Assembly (NCBI RefSeq): GCF_012976305.1
Contig: NZ_JABDSR010000004.1
Span: 62,001-126,000, forward strand
DNA length: 64,000 nucleotides
From: Peptoniphilus faecalis
GTDB lineage: Bacteria; Bacillota; Clostridia; Tissierellales; Peptoniphilaceae
Direction of reading: 5' to 3'
A program made the position numbers and the translations under genes. A model generated the notes under the pieces. The model had not been told where the DNA came from and searched no databases. It worked only from the letters and a program-made list of their open reading frames with translations. Positions 16,141 through 24,193 of the stretch are shown here, piece after piece (position 1 is the stretch's first letter; each line of letters opens with the position of its first letter).

Positions 16141-18492
16141 ATGTCTAAGTATAATTATATAAAATGGTTTAATGAAATTGGAAAAAATGATGTAGGAATT
16201 GTCGGTGGGAAGGGTGCAAATTTAGGTGAACTAACTAGTTTTGGATTACCTGTTCCTCCGGGATTTTGTGTTACTGCAACTGGATACACTAAGTTTATTA
16301 AGTACGCAGAACTTGATGAAGTTGTAAAACTTCTAATGGAAGCTGTTGATGTTGAAAATGTTGATGAACTTACTAATGCTTCAAAGGAAATTCAACAGAA
16401 AATCAAAGAAAAAGAATTTGATCCAGAACTTAAAGAAGAAATTTTAAATGCATACAGAGAATTTTCTGAAAGTATTGGAGTTAAAGATCCTGAAGTAGCA
16501 GTTAGATCATCAGCAACTGCAGAAGACTTGCCAGATGCATCCTTTGCGGGACAACAAGATACTTACCTGCACATTAGTGGCGAAGAGGAACTTTTAAAAC
16601 ACATAAGAGATTGTTTTGCATCACTTTGGACTTCAAGAGCTATTTATTATAGAGAAAAACAAAATTATGATCACTTTGATGTTGCTCTTTCAGTAGTTAT
16701 TCAAAAAATGGTTAATTCTGAGAAATCCGGTGTAATGTTTACAGCAAATCCTATTAACAATAGCTCCGATGAAATGATGATTAACGCAAGCTATGGACTT
16801 GGGGAAGCTGTTGTATCTGGAATTGTAACTCCTGACGAATATATTATTGACAAGAAAACTAAAAAAATTATAGAAAAGAATATTTCTGAAAAAGAATACA
16901 TGGTTATTAAAAATGAAAATGGGATTGGAACTAGAGTTGTAAATGTTAAAGATGTTTTAGGTGTTGATGCAATTAAAGCTGAGGCACTTTCTCCAAAGGA
17001 ATTAGATACTTTAATCGAAAGAGGACTAAAAGTAGAGAAACTTTATGGTTCAGTTCAAGATACTGAATGGGGTTTTGATAGAGATACGAAAGAATTTTAT
17101 TTCTTACAATCAAGACCTATCACAACTCTTGGAGATAAAGAAGAAGAGAAGGAAGAAAAACTAATTACTCTTGTTAAGGGACTTCCTGCTTCTCCGGGAA
17201 TTGGCAGAGGTAAAGTAAAATTAATTAAAGACATTTCTGAAATCAACCTTGTTGAAGAAGGAGATGTTCTTGTAACAGCAATGACAAATCCTGACATGGT
17301 TCCTGCTATGAGAAAATGTGCTGGCGTTGTAACTGACGAAGGCGGAAGAACTTGCCACGCAGCCATAGTTTCTAGAGAATTACAAATACCATGTATAGTT
17401 GGAGCAAAAACTGCAACTAAAACTTTAAAGACTGGCGACATTGTAACAGTTGACGCAGTAAGAGGAATTGTATATGAAGGTGAAGTTCTAAAAGAAAAAG
17501 AAGAAAAGAAACATGAAGATACAGCAGGTGTATCTAGCATTGCAAATTTAGATGAACTTAGAAATCTTTTCGCACCAACTACTGCGACTAAAATTTATAT
17601 GAATCTTGGCGAACCAGAATTAATTGAAAAATATAAAAACTTACCAATGGATGGCATTGGTCTAATGAGAACGGAATTTATTTTTACAAATATGATTGGT
17701 GCTCATCCAATGTATTTAGTGAAGACTGGTCAAGGAAGCCTTATGGTAGATAAATTAGCTGAAGGAATTTCTAAAGTGGCACAAGCAATTTATCCAAAAA
17801 ATTTAGTTGTAAGAACTAGCGACTTTAGAACTAATGAATTTAGAGGTCTTAAAGGTGGAGATGAAGTTGAGCCAATTGAAGCCAATCCAATGATTGGATG
17901 GAGAGGTGTTTCAAGATATATTTCTCCTGAATATGAAAAGGGATTTAGGTTAGAGTGCCAAGCAATTAAAAAAGTTAGAGAAGAATATGGACTAACAAAT
18001 GTAATTGTAATGCTTCCCTTTGTTAGAACTCCTGAAGAACTCAAAACCGTTAAGGGAATAATGGCTGAAGAAGGACTTGTGCAATCTAAAAACTTTAAGA
18101 TTTGGATTATGGCAGAAGTGCCAGCAGTAGTTCTACAAGCAGAAGAATTTGCAGAATTAGTTGACGGATTTTCCATTGGTTCAAACGACTTAACTCAACT
18201 TGTAATGGGTGCAGACAGAGACTCTGGAATCCTTAACAACATGGGTTATTTTGATGAAAGAAATGACGCAGTAAAAATTGCATTAAAGACAATTATTGAT
18301 GCAGCAAACAAAAGGGGAATTACTTGTTCAATTTGTGGACAAGGACCTAGCCAATATCCAGAACTTGCAGAATTTTTAGTTGAATGTGGCATCACTTCCA
18401 TCTCAGTAAATCCTGACACAGTTGAATACACAAGAAGACTTGTTGCAAGTGTTGAACAAAAGATTATTTTAAAGAAACTTAGACAAATATAA
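16141..18492 (+). CDS. ppsA: Phosphoenolpyruvate synthase
   Basis: Makes PEP from pyruvate and ATP for gluconeogenesis, which would supply PEP for the shikimate and wall pathways also in this window. The 783 residues match the family length. Order: ATP-grasp domain (GGKGANLGELTSFGLPVPPGF, VRSSATAEDLPDASFAGQQDTYL), swivelling phosphohistidine domain (GGRTCHAAIVSREL, His about residue 406), and the C-terminal PEP/pyruvate-binding barrel with SICGQGPSQ and SIGSNDLTQL. All catalytic motifs are intact. It is monocistronic, with its own promoter and a very long terminator-like hairpin downstream. Confidence 0.96.
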   Translation: MSKYNYIKWFNEIGKNDVGIVGGKGANLGELTSFGLPVPPGFCVTATGYTKFIKYAELDEVVKLLMEAVDVENVDELTNASKEIQQKIKEKEFDPELKEEILNAYREFSESIGVKDPEVAVRSSATAEDLPDASFAGQQDTYLHISGEEELLKHIRDCFASLWTSRAIYYREKQNYDHFDVALSVVIQKMVNSEKSGVMFTANPINNSSDEMMINASYGLGEAVVSGIVTPDEYIIDKKTKKIIEKNISEKEYMVIKNENGIGTRVVNVKDVLGVDAIKAEALSPKELDTLIERGLKVEKLYGSVQDTEWGFDRDTKEFYFLQSRPITTLGDKEEEKEEKLITLVKGLPASPGIGRGKVKLIKDISEINLVEEGDVLVTAMTNPDMVPAMRKCAGVVTDEGGRTCHAAIVSRELQIPCIVGAKTATKTLKTGDIVTVDAVRGIVYEGEVLKEKEEKKHEDTAGVSSIANLDELRNLFAPTTATKIYMNLGEPELIEKYKNLPMDGIGLMRTEFIFTNMIGAHPMYLVKTGQGSLMVDKLAEGISKVAQAIYPKNLVVRTSDFRTNEFRGLKGGDEVEPIEANPMIGWRGVSRYISPEYEKGFRLECQAIKKVREEYGLTNVIVMLPFVRTPEELKTVKGIMAEEGLVQSKNFKIWIMAEVPAVVLQAEEFAELVDGFSIGSNDLTQLVMGADRDSGILNNMGYFDERNDAVKIALKTIIDAANKRGITCSICGQGPSQYPELAEFLVECGITSISVNPDTVEYTRRLVASVEQKIILKKLRQI

Positions 18493-18504
18493 ATTATAAA
18501 TAAA

Positions 18505-18583
18505 AAGATCTCATGAATGAATTTAATCTCTAAAAGTTAGGTTTAAAAACCAACTTAAGAGATTAAATTCATTATGAGATCTT
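18505..18583. terminator. Very long hairpin between convergent genes (likely bidirectional terminator)
   Basis: An outer stem of about 26 bp is interrupted only by one bulged G and is followed by CTTTTT. It encloses a second stem-loop with core at 18532-18557 (GTT-A-GGTTT / AAACCAAC). It ends ppsA and could also end the minus-strand cassette. The inner core resembles that of the hairpin after ilvD (55723-55747) although the outer stems differ. Confidence 0.75.
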
Positions 18584-18629
18584 CTTTTTGCAAAAAAATT
18601 TGTGAAATTCATCAACAGATTTTAAAAAA

Positions 18630-18932
18630 TTAAATTAATTTGTCGTAGTCCAAAAAATTTGAAACAAGAGATTTTGTGAATAAAAGTTTTACTAAATCAA
18701 TTATACACAAATCATCTTTAAACTTTAAGGACTTGTCAATATTTATTTTTATACCATTGTTTAGAAAAATAAAATAATCTCTATCACTTCTTCTGGGAAT
18801 TCCAATATATGTTTCAGAAGAAGGTAGACCGCTACCACAACATTGTTTAGATGTAATATAATCAATGGTTATTTCTTTTGCCCTTTTATCCTTTAAAAAT
18901 TCAAAAGCATCTTCTGTAATTTTTATTTTCAA
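18630..18932 (-). CDS. Small CC-motif protein, possibly CC/Se-motif family
   Basis: A 100-residue protein with adjacent cysteines in the segment SKQCCGSGLPSSETYIG. Its strand-rich layout recalls HesB/IscA-like folds and the 'CC/Se motif family (seleno)protein' group, in which the first Cys may be selenocysteine in relatives; here both codons are ordinary Cys. The assignment is tentative. The start is TTG, with AAAGGA eight bases upstream that runs into the cupin stop codon, so translation is coupled. It is the last gene of a three-gene minus-strand cassette. Confidence 0.55.
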   Translation of the reverse strand: MKIKITEDAFEFLKDKRAKEITIDYITSKQCCGSGLPSSETYIGIPRRSDRDYFIFLNNGIKINIDKSLKFKDDLCIIDLVKLLFTKSLVSNFLDYDKLI

Positions 18933-18933
18933 A

Positions 18934-19221
18934 TTAATTATCCTTTTTTATGAGAGTTACAAAAAACTCACTTGGCTCTATTGCTTCAATGGTGATATAA
19001 TTTTCACCATCGAATTTTAAAACCTTACCTGGTGTAAACTTTCTATCCTCATCGTCATTTAAAATAACTTTAATTTCACCTTTAACAATAGTTACAAGAA
19101 CAGTAAATCCGGGGTGATTGTGCTTGTCAATAGTTTCACCAGAAGCCAAAACTTTCTTCACTAGAGTAAATTCGTTTTCGCTAAAAACTTTTCCCGGCAT
19201 ACTTCCCACATAACCAATCAT
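18934..19221 (-). CDS. Small cupin-domain protein
   Basis: A 95-residue single-domain cupin. It has the first cupin motif around GETIDKHNHPGFTVLVTIVKGEIKV (His residues in HNHPG) and a weaker second motif (FTPGKVLKFDGE) in which the usual His is not obvious. Such proteins bind a metal or small ligand and may be enzymes or sensors; the substrate cannot be read. The ATG has GAGGTA nearby. It lies between a Met8-like protein and a CC-motif protein, all closely spaced, which suggests a shared task. Confidence 0.72.
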   Translation of the reverse strand: MIGYVGSMPGKVFSENEFTLVKKVLASGETIDKHNHPGFTVLVTIVKGEIKVILNDDEDRKFTPGKVLKFDGENYITIEAIEPSEFFVTLIKKDN

Positions 19222-19230
19222 TTAATTACC

Positions 19231-20043
19231 TCATTTCTTAAATTTATCTAAATCATGAAAACTTTCTAAGTTCAAATCACTATTACTAAGATCTTTATCT
19301 CTTGAGAAATTTTTTGCATCATCTAAATTCTTTTTGATGATTTGCTCTTCTTCTAAAGTACTTTCTTTTTCAACTTTAATTTCTTCACCACTTATGATGT
19401 GATTAATTAAATCTTCAGAAGATTCTAAATCTTCAATTTTGTATTGAGGCATCTCCTCTAAGAAAGTAGAAAGATTTATAGTTTCACTTTCGTAAAGCTT
19501 TCTAATGATTTCATCTATATTTTGTGAATTTTTACGGACAAGTTCCGATCTAATTTCGCTTAAAATATTTAATTTTTCCAAATTATATTTTTCAGAAAAT
19601 TTTTTTAAATCTTCAAAGATAATGTCTGTAATAGTTGGGTTTAGTCTTGAACTATTAAGGGAAAAAGTAAGGGGTCCCCGTTCAATAGACTTATTTATGG
19701 ACATCAATGATTTTGAAAAGATGTCAAATCTTTGGTAAATCATATTTCTTGAATTTGCTCTTTTCTCCAAAGCTTCATTTAGTTCAAAATCTTCTGTTGC
19801 AATAAGAACATAGTCGAATCCCATAAATTTAAAATCCTTTTCTAAAATATGTTCCTTTAATTTAATTTTGCCATTAGATTCATCAGATTTTTTAATTATA
19901 TCTGTAGTAAAACTATCTGCAATCATATAAATTTCTGCTTCGGTATCTAATACAGATTTAAGTGCAGATAGAGCAAGGTAGCCTCCGCCTAAAATTAAAA
20001 TCTTTTTTTCAAAAGTATCAATACTTACTGGAAGGAAACGCAT
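19231..20043 (-). CDS. Met8/CysG-N-like precorrin-2 dehydrogenase-family protein with C-terminal extension
   Basis: A 270-residue protein. The first ~170 residues resemble the NAD-binding precorrin-2 dehydrogenase/sirohydrochlorin ferrochelatase domain: start MRFLPVSIDTFEKKILILGGG (Rossmann loop), LIATEDFELNEAL (ATxDxxxN-like, containing the catalytic Asp region) and ERGPLTFSLN (RxGPLT). The last ~100 residues are acidic, low-complexity and unlike the family. No other siroheme or cobalamin gene lies in the window, so a different role with the cupin and CC-motif neighbours is possible. The ribosome site AAAGGAGTGA is strong. Confidence 0.7.
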   Translation of the reverse strand: MRFLPVSIDTFEKKILILGGGYLALSALKSVLDTEAEIYMIADSFTTDIIKKSDESNGKIKLKEHILEKDFKFMGFDYVLIATEDFELNEALEKRANSRNMIYQRFDIFSKSLMSINKSIERGPLTFSLNSSRLNPTITDIIFEDLKKFSEKYNLEKLNILSEIRSELVRKNSQNIDEIIRKLYESETINLSTFLEEMPQYKIEDLESSEDLINHIISGEEIKVEKESTLEEEQIIKKNLDDAKNFSRDKDLSNSDLNLESFHDLDKFKK

Positions 20044-20096
20044 AATATCACTCCTTTATAAAAAACTATTTACAAATATATGTAGTTCTTAGCTTA

Positions 20097-20105
20097 ATTA
20101 TACCA
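20097..20105 (-). promoter_or_regulatory. Extended -10 promoter of the Met8-like cassette
   Basis: On the minus strand this reads TGGTATAAT, a perfect extended -10, about 53 bases before the ATG at 20043. No clear -35 is seen. Confidence 0.55.
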
Positions 20106-20202
20106 AATATAAAACTAAATTAAGCAAAATATTACATTATTTATAAATTTTCAATTCTAATTATGAAATTTTAACATTTTTAAAATTTAACAGTTTAATA
20201 TA

Positions 20203-20211
20203 TGTTATAAT
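20203..20211 (+). promoter_or_regulatory. Extended -10 promoter of the first SLH gene
   Basis: TGTTATAAT lies 36 bases before the ATG at 20248. The same nonamer precedes the second SLH gene, ppsA and gltS. Confidence 0.6.
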
Positions 20212-20247
20212 AAGGAAAACATGCTATATAAAAATGGAGGTTTTATA

Positions 20248-22284
20248 ATGAAGTTTAAAAATTTAAGGAGAGTAGCTTCGATTGGGCTTGCAACTGTTAT
20301 GCTTGTACCAAGTGCAACTTTTGCTAAAGAATTTAAAGATGTCAAAAAGAATAATAAATATTCTTGGGCTTACGACGCAATTGACGTATTAAGTGATAAG
20401 AATGTTATTAATGGACATCCAGATGGTGAATTTAAACCTGGAGATTCAGTTTCTCTTGAAGAACTTTTACAACTAATAAAACAAGTATTAAATCCAAGTG
20501 ATGAAGAATTAAAAACTGCACGTGACAAATATTCAAAAATTGCTAAAGAAAATGGAGTTAATTCTTGGGCGGAAGATGCAATATGTTTAGCACTTCATAG
20601 AGATTACTTAAATGAATCTGCACTAAAAAAAGCTTCTGAAAGAGGATTTTTTAAAATTAATCAAAGAGAATATCCTAGTAGGGGAGATATTGCAATTTTC
20701 TTTGCAAGAGCTCTAAACTTAAATGCCAAAGGAAATACTAATCTTTTAAAGCATAAAGATCAAAATAAAATGAGTGACACTTTAAAGGGTTATTTAGCTT
20801 CTCTTGTTGATGTAGGAATTTTTACAGCAACTGGTTCTGATGGAAATTTTGAAGGAGACAGACCTATTACTCGTGCTGAAACTGCAATAATTACTAAAGC
20901 ATCCTTTGATTATGCATCAAAGAATACAATAAGTAATAAGACTGAAAAGAAAAAGGGAACTGTAATTCTTTCTTCAAAACTTAATAATGTCAATGTTATT
21001 ATAATTGAAACAAATAATCAAAAGTTTTCCTTTGATATTGACAACAACACAAAATTTAAATTAAAGGATAAAGACATTAAATTAGAGGACATTAAAGCTG
21101 GTCAAGAGGTTGAAATTGAATATGTAAAGAGTAATAATAACGATAGAGAAGGTACAGCTAAATTAATCAATGTTACTAATGCGAAGCTTGATATGGTTGG
21201 ATATGTAAATTCTAAGGGAACAAATGAAATTACTTTAAGATATAGAGATAATTCAGACACATTAAACTTTAGAACAACTTCAAAAATCTCAACTTCCGAC
21301 ACAAAGACTTTTATTCTTGATTCAAATGCAAAGATCAAAGCTTATGGAAAAGATTTAAAACTTGATGATATTAAAGTTGACGATTTAGTTGAATTTAAAA
21401 CAAATAATGACAACAAGATAACTGAAATGACAATTTATCCTAAAGAAGCACAAGTAAGTGGAAAAATTACATCACTTAATACTTTAGACAAGGATAAATC
21501 TTCTCTAAAAATTAGACTAAAAGATAATAAGGATTATGAACTATATATTACTAATGAAACTAGAGATTTAGATAAAATTACATTAAATGACAATGTGGAT
21601 CTTTATGTAAATTACAAAGTTGTAATGGGACTTTCTTCAAATTATAGGGATGGAGATATCTCAGGAGAAGTTGTCGCTTTTAGTGGAGATGAATCTTCTT
21701 TTACAAATAGAAGATATAATCGCTATATAGGCATTAAAGATAAATATGGTTACACGAAAAATTATTATTTAGCTGACAGATTTGAAATTAAATCTTATAA
21801 TGGAGCTAAACAAAATCAAATAACAGAAAATTATCTTAGAGGAAAGAATGTAATTTTAACATTAAATAATTATGGCGAAGTTGAAACTATCACTATAATA
21901 GATTCAAGTCTTCAGTTTAGTGGAATGTTCCAAGTAGTTAGCAATGAAAGAATTGGTAGAAGTTTTAATATTTATAAAATAGGACTTCGAGTTATTCAAT
22001 CAGACAATGATAATTTAAAGCCTGGAAAGACACTTTATTTCCAAACTAGCCAAAATTTGGAACTATACGACGTTCTATCTTTTGATGGTTATTTAAATTA
22101 TAATGGAGAAATAATTTCAGATTCAAATAATAAATTTCTTGGAAATCCTAGAGAATATTTAAATACTGCAAATAGGACTACAAGAAAAAGCGATTTTGAA
22201 GACTACAGATTTTTCTTAAATAATAATCGCTATTATGACAATAAAAACAATGAAAGATTATCAAATCTTAATAAATTTTATTAA
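20248..22284 (+). CDS. SLH-domain cell-surface protein
   Basis: Exported 678-residue protein anchored to the wall by S-layer homology domains. ATG 20248 is chosen: it has GGAGG upstream and gives a clean signal peptide (MKFKNLRR, hydrophobic core, TFAKE). The in-frame ATG at 20221 lacks both. Three SLH-like repeats fill residues ~25-230 (FKDVKKNNKYSWAYDAI, NSWAEDAICLAL, and a third ending ITRAETAII). The rest is strand-rich, with repeated units such as GKITSLN and VNSKGTNEITL, and no enzyme motif seen. A shorter paralogue follows directly. Likely surface or envelope protein; exact role unknown. Confidence 0.88.
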   Translation: MKFKNLRRVASIGLATVMLVPSATFAKEFKDVKKNNKYSWAYDAIDVLSDKNVINGHPDGEFKPGDSVSLEELLQLIKQVLNPSDEELKTARDKYSKIAKENGVNSWAEDAICLALHRDYLNESALKKASERGFFKINQREYPSRGDIAIFFARALNLNAKGNTNLLKHKDQNKMSDTLKGYLASLVDVGIFTATGSDGNFEGDRPITRAETAIITKASFDYASKNTISNKTEKKKGTVILSSKLNNVNVIIIETNNQKFSFDIDNNTKFKLKDKDIKLEDIKAGQEVEIEYVKSNNNDREGTAKLINVTNAKLDMVGYVNSKGTNEITLRYRDNSDTLNFRTTSKISTSDTKTFILDSNAKIKAYGKDLKLDDIKVDDLVEFKTNNDNKITEMTIYPKEAQVSGKITSLNTLDKDKSSLKIRLKDNKDYELYITNETRDLDKITLNDNVDLYVNYKVVMGLSSNYRDGDISGEVVAFSGDESSFTNRRYNRYIGIKDKYGYTKNYYLADRFEIKSYNGAKQNQITENYLRGKNVILTLNNYGEVETITIIDSSLQFSGMFQVVSNERIGRSFNIYKIGLRVIQSDNDNLKPGKTLYFQTSQNLELYDVLSFDGYLNYNGEIISDSNNKFLGNPREYLNTANRTTRKSDFEDYRFFLNNNRYYDNKNNERLSNLNKFY

Positions 22285-22292
22285 TGCTTTTC

Positions 22293-22324
22293 AAAATAGA
22301 AACCCATGTGGTTTCTATTTTTTT
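22293..22324 (+). terminator. Rho-independent terminator
   Basis: A 10-bp perfect stem (AATAGAAACC / GGTTTCTATT), 5-base loop and five T follow the first SLH gene. Confidence 0.9.
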
Positions 22325-22335
22325 ACATAAAATTA

Positions 22336-22344
22336 TGTTATAAT
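22336..22344 (+). promoter_or_regulatory. Extended -10 promoter of the second SLH gene
   Basis: TGTTATAAT lies just after the terminator and 18 bases before the ATG, so the 5' leader is very short. Confidence 0.6.
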
Positions 22345-22362
22345 TTACTTCGGAGTGATTAA

Positions 22363-23421
22363 ATGAAGAAAAAAATTATAATAATAAATTTAGTTTTATT
22401 ACTTTTATTTGCACCGGCAAGTCTTTTTGCAAAAACTTTTACAGATGTTAGTAAAAATGGAAATTCTGCTTGGGCATATAAATATGTAGATGAATTATCA
22501 AATAAAAATATTTTAAAGGGTTATGATGATGGAAGTTTCAAGCCAAATAATCCCGTTAGTTTTTTAGAAATAATGCAAATTTTAAAAACTGTATTAAATC
22601 CAAAGGAAGAGGAAATGAAATTAGCGAGAGAGGCTAATTTGGAATTTGTAAATTCCATGGGTATCATTGACTGGGCAAAGGATGCTCTTTGTTATAATTT
22701 ATATCACGGTACGGTGTCTAAAAAGACAATTGAAGCTGCTCGTGAAAGAGGATTTTTAGAAAACAAAGTTTATCCAAATAGAAATACAATTGCAGTTTAT
22801 TTTGCAAGAGCATTTAGAATTGAGAAAAACAAGGATTTATCAATTTTAAAGTTTAGGGATATTGATAAAATCAATGCTGAAACGTTAGAATATTTGCCAA
22901 ATCTTGTTAAATTAAATATTTTTACTAGCTCTGGTTCTGATGGGAAATTCAATGGGAATTTTGCAATAAGGAGAAGTGAAATTGCTGTAATTACTTCAAG
23001 GGGATTAAACTATGTTGAAGCTAATAAAGATAAAATTAATAATCAAAATAATAATATAGATGGCGAAGATCTTTTAATAAAAAATAATGATAATATTTCT
23101 GAAAAAAACCTAGATAATGAAATAAACAAGGCTGAAAACAATAATTCAATTTTAGGGACTTTTACTGAAGAAGAAAACACAGAAGAATTAAAACCGGCAG
23201 AGGCAGGTATAATTGTAAATTTTAAAGGTAAAGTTACTGAAGTAATTGATGGAGGAAATGTCAAATACATTAGAATTAAACTTGGGGAAACTGATTCAAA
23301 TAAATTTATGCCAGGAAATATTATTACTGTTAATACCTTTAGAAATCATAAAATCGATGACAATGTTGAAGGTAGCGGAATTTTGGGCGAAAATAGTTTA
23401 ACAAATATAAAATTAAAATAA
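22363..23421 (+). CDS. SLH-domain protein, shorter paralogue
   Basis: A 352-residue exported protein: signal peptide (MKKKIIIINLVLLLLFAPASLFAK) followed by SLH-like repeats that align block for block with the upstream gene (TFTDVSKNGNSAWAYKYVD, IDWAKDALCYNLYHG, the ARERGF segment and YPNRNTIAVYFARAFRI). After residue ~225 an Asn/Asp/Glu-rich linker leads to a small strand-rich C-terminal domain (FKGKVTEVIDGGNVKYIRIKL). It looks like a tandem duplicate that kept the anchor and lost or changed the long surface region. Own promoter and hairpin; function otherwise unknown. Confidence 0.85.
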   Translation: MKKKIIIINLVLLLLFAPASLFAKTFTDVSKNGNSAWAYKYVDELSNKNILKGYDDGSFKPNNPVSFLEIMQILKTVLNPKEEEMKLAREANLEFVNSMGIIDWAKDALCYNLYHGTVSKKTIEAARERGFLENKVYPNRNTIAVYFARAFRIEKNKDLSILKFRDIDKINAETLEYLPNLVKLNIFTSSGSDGKFNGNFAIRRSEIAVITSRGLNYVEANKDKINNQNNNIDGEDLLIKNNDNISEKNLDNEINKAENNNSILGTFTEEENTEELKPAEAGIIVNFKGKVTEVIDGGNVKYIRIKLGETDSNKFMPGNIITVNTFRNHKIDDNVEGSGILGENSLTNIKLK

Positions 23422-23426
23422 TTATT

Positions 23427-23451
23427 AAGGGCTGTTTAATGACGGCCCTTT
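23427..23451 (+). terminator. Hairpin after the second SLH gene (weak T-run)
   Basis: A 9-bp stem (AAGGGCTGT / ACGGCCCTT, one G-T pair) with loop TTAATG, followed by only a few T. It may only partly terminate before tcdA, which starts 16 bases later. Confidence 0.6.
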
Positions 23452-23466
23452 CAAATTGGAGGAAAA

Positions 23467-24147
23467 TTGAAATTTCTAAGTAGAATGGAGAGAATGCTCT
23501 CATCTGAGGACATTAAAAAAATAAATTCAAGATCTGTATTAGTCTTTGGATTAGGCGGCGTTGGTGGTTCATGTGTTGAAGCACTTATAAGGTCTGGAGT
23601 TGAAAAAGTTGGCATAGTTGATGGTGATGAATACGAGATTACAAATTTAAATAGACAAATCTTTGCTACTATGAAGACTATTGGTATTAGAAAAGTAGAT
23701 GCTTGTGAAGAAAGAATGTTGGAAATAAATCCTAAATTAAAAATCAAAAAATATGATATTTTCGTTACAGAAGAAAACATATGTGGAATTGATTTTGAAA
23801 ATTATGATTATGTCGTAGATGCAATTGATACAATTACATCAAAACTTTTAATAATAAGGGCTGCATATGAAAAAAACATCAAGATAATTTCTGCTATGGG
23901 TGCTGGGAATCGTCTTGATCCGACAAAGTTTGAAGTTGTAGACATCGAAAAGACCAAAAACGATCCTGTTGCAAGGATTATAAGGAAAAAATTGAAAGAA
24001 ATGAATATAAAAAAATTAAAGGTAGTTTGTTCAAAAGAGATCCCAATAAAAACTCATGACAGGACTCCTGGTTCAATTTCTTTTGTGCCACCTGTTTGCG
24101 GCATGGTTTTGGCATCTTATGTGATTTCTGATATTTTAAAAAGTTGA
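23467..24147 (+). CDS. tcdA: tRNA threonylcarbamoyladenosine dehydratase
   Basis: ThiF/E1-like enzyme that cyclises t6A37 in tRNAs to ct6A. The 226-residue protein has the ATP-binding fold VLVFGLGGVGGSCVEALIRSGV, the acidic DGDEYEITNLNRQIFA segment, VDAIDTITSKL and the CSKEIP block with a conserved Cys. The TcdA/CsdL group is favoured over MoeB or ThiF by the short length and the SRMERMLSSEDI start. The start is TTG at 23467, with GGAGG well spaced; the ATG at 23485 would remove the conserved start. Confidence 0.9.
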   Translation: MKFLSRMERMLSSEDIKKINSRSVLVFGLGGVGGSCVEALIRSGVEKVGIVDGDEYEITNLNRQIFATMKTIGIRKVDACEERMLEINPKLKIKKYDIFVTEENICGIDFENYDYVVDAIDTITSKLLIIRAAYEKNIKIISAMGAGNRLDPTKFEVVDIEKTKNDPVARIIRKKLKEMNIKKLKVVCSKEIPIKTHDRTPGSISFVPPVCGMVLASYVISDILKS

Positions 24148-24172
24148 AATGATGGCGAAAAAAACATATAAT
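24144..24172 (+). promoter_or_regulatory. Promoter of the pcrA-ligA-gatCAB operon
   Basis: TTGAAA (-35) and TATAAT (-10) have a 17-base spacer. The -35 overlaps the tcdA stop codon. The ATG of pcrA follows 21 bases after the -10. Confidence 0.75.
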
Positions 24173-24193
24173 AATTAGCAGTAAGGAGAAGTC

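Noticed and set aside
17097-17540. 147-residue minus-strand ORF
   Set aside because: Antisense to ppsA, Ser/Thr-rich shadow with no supporting signals.
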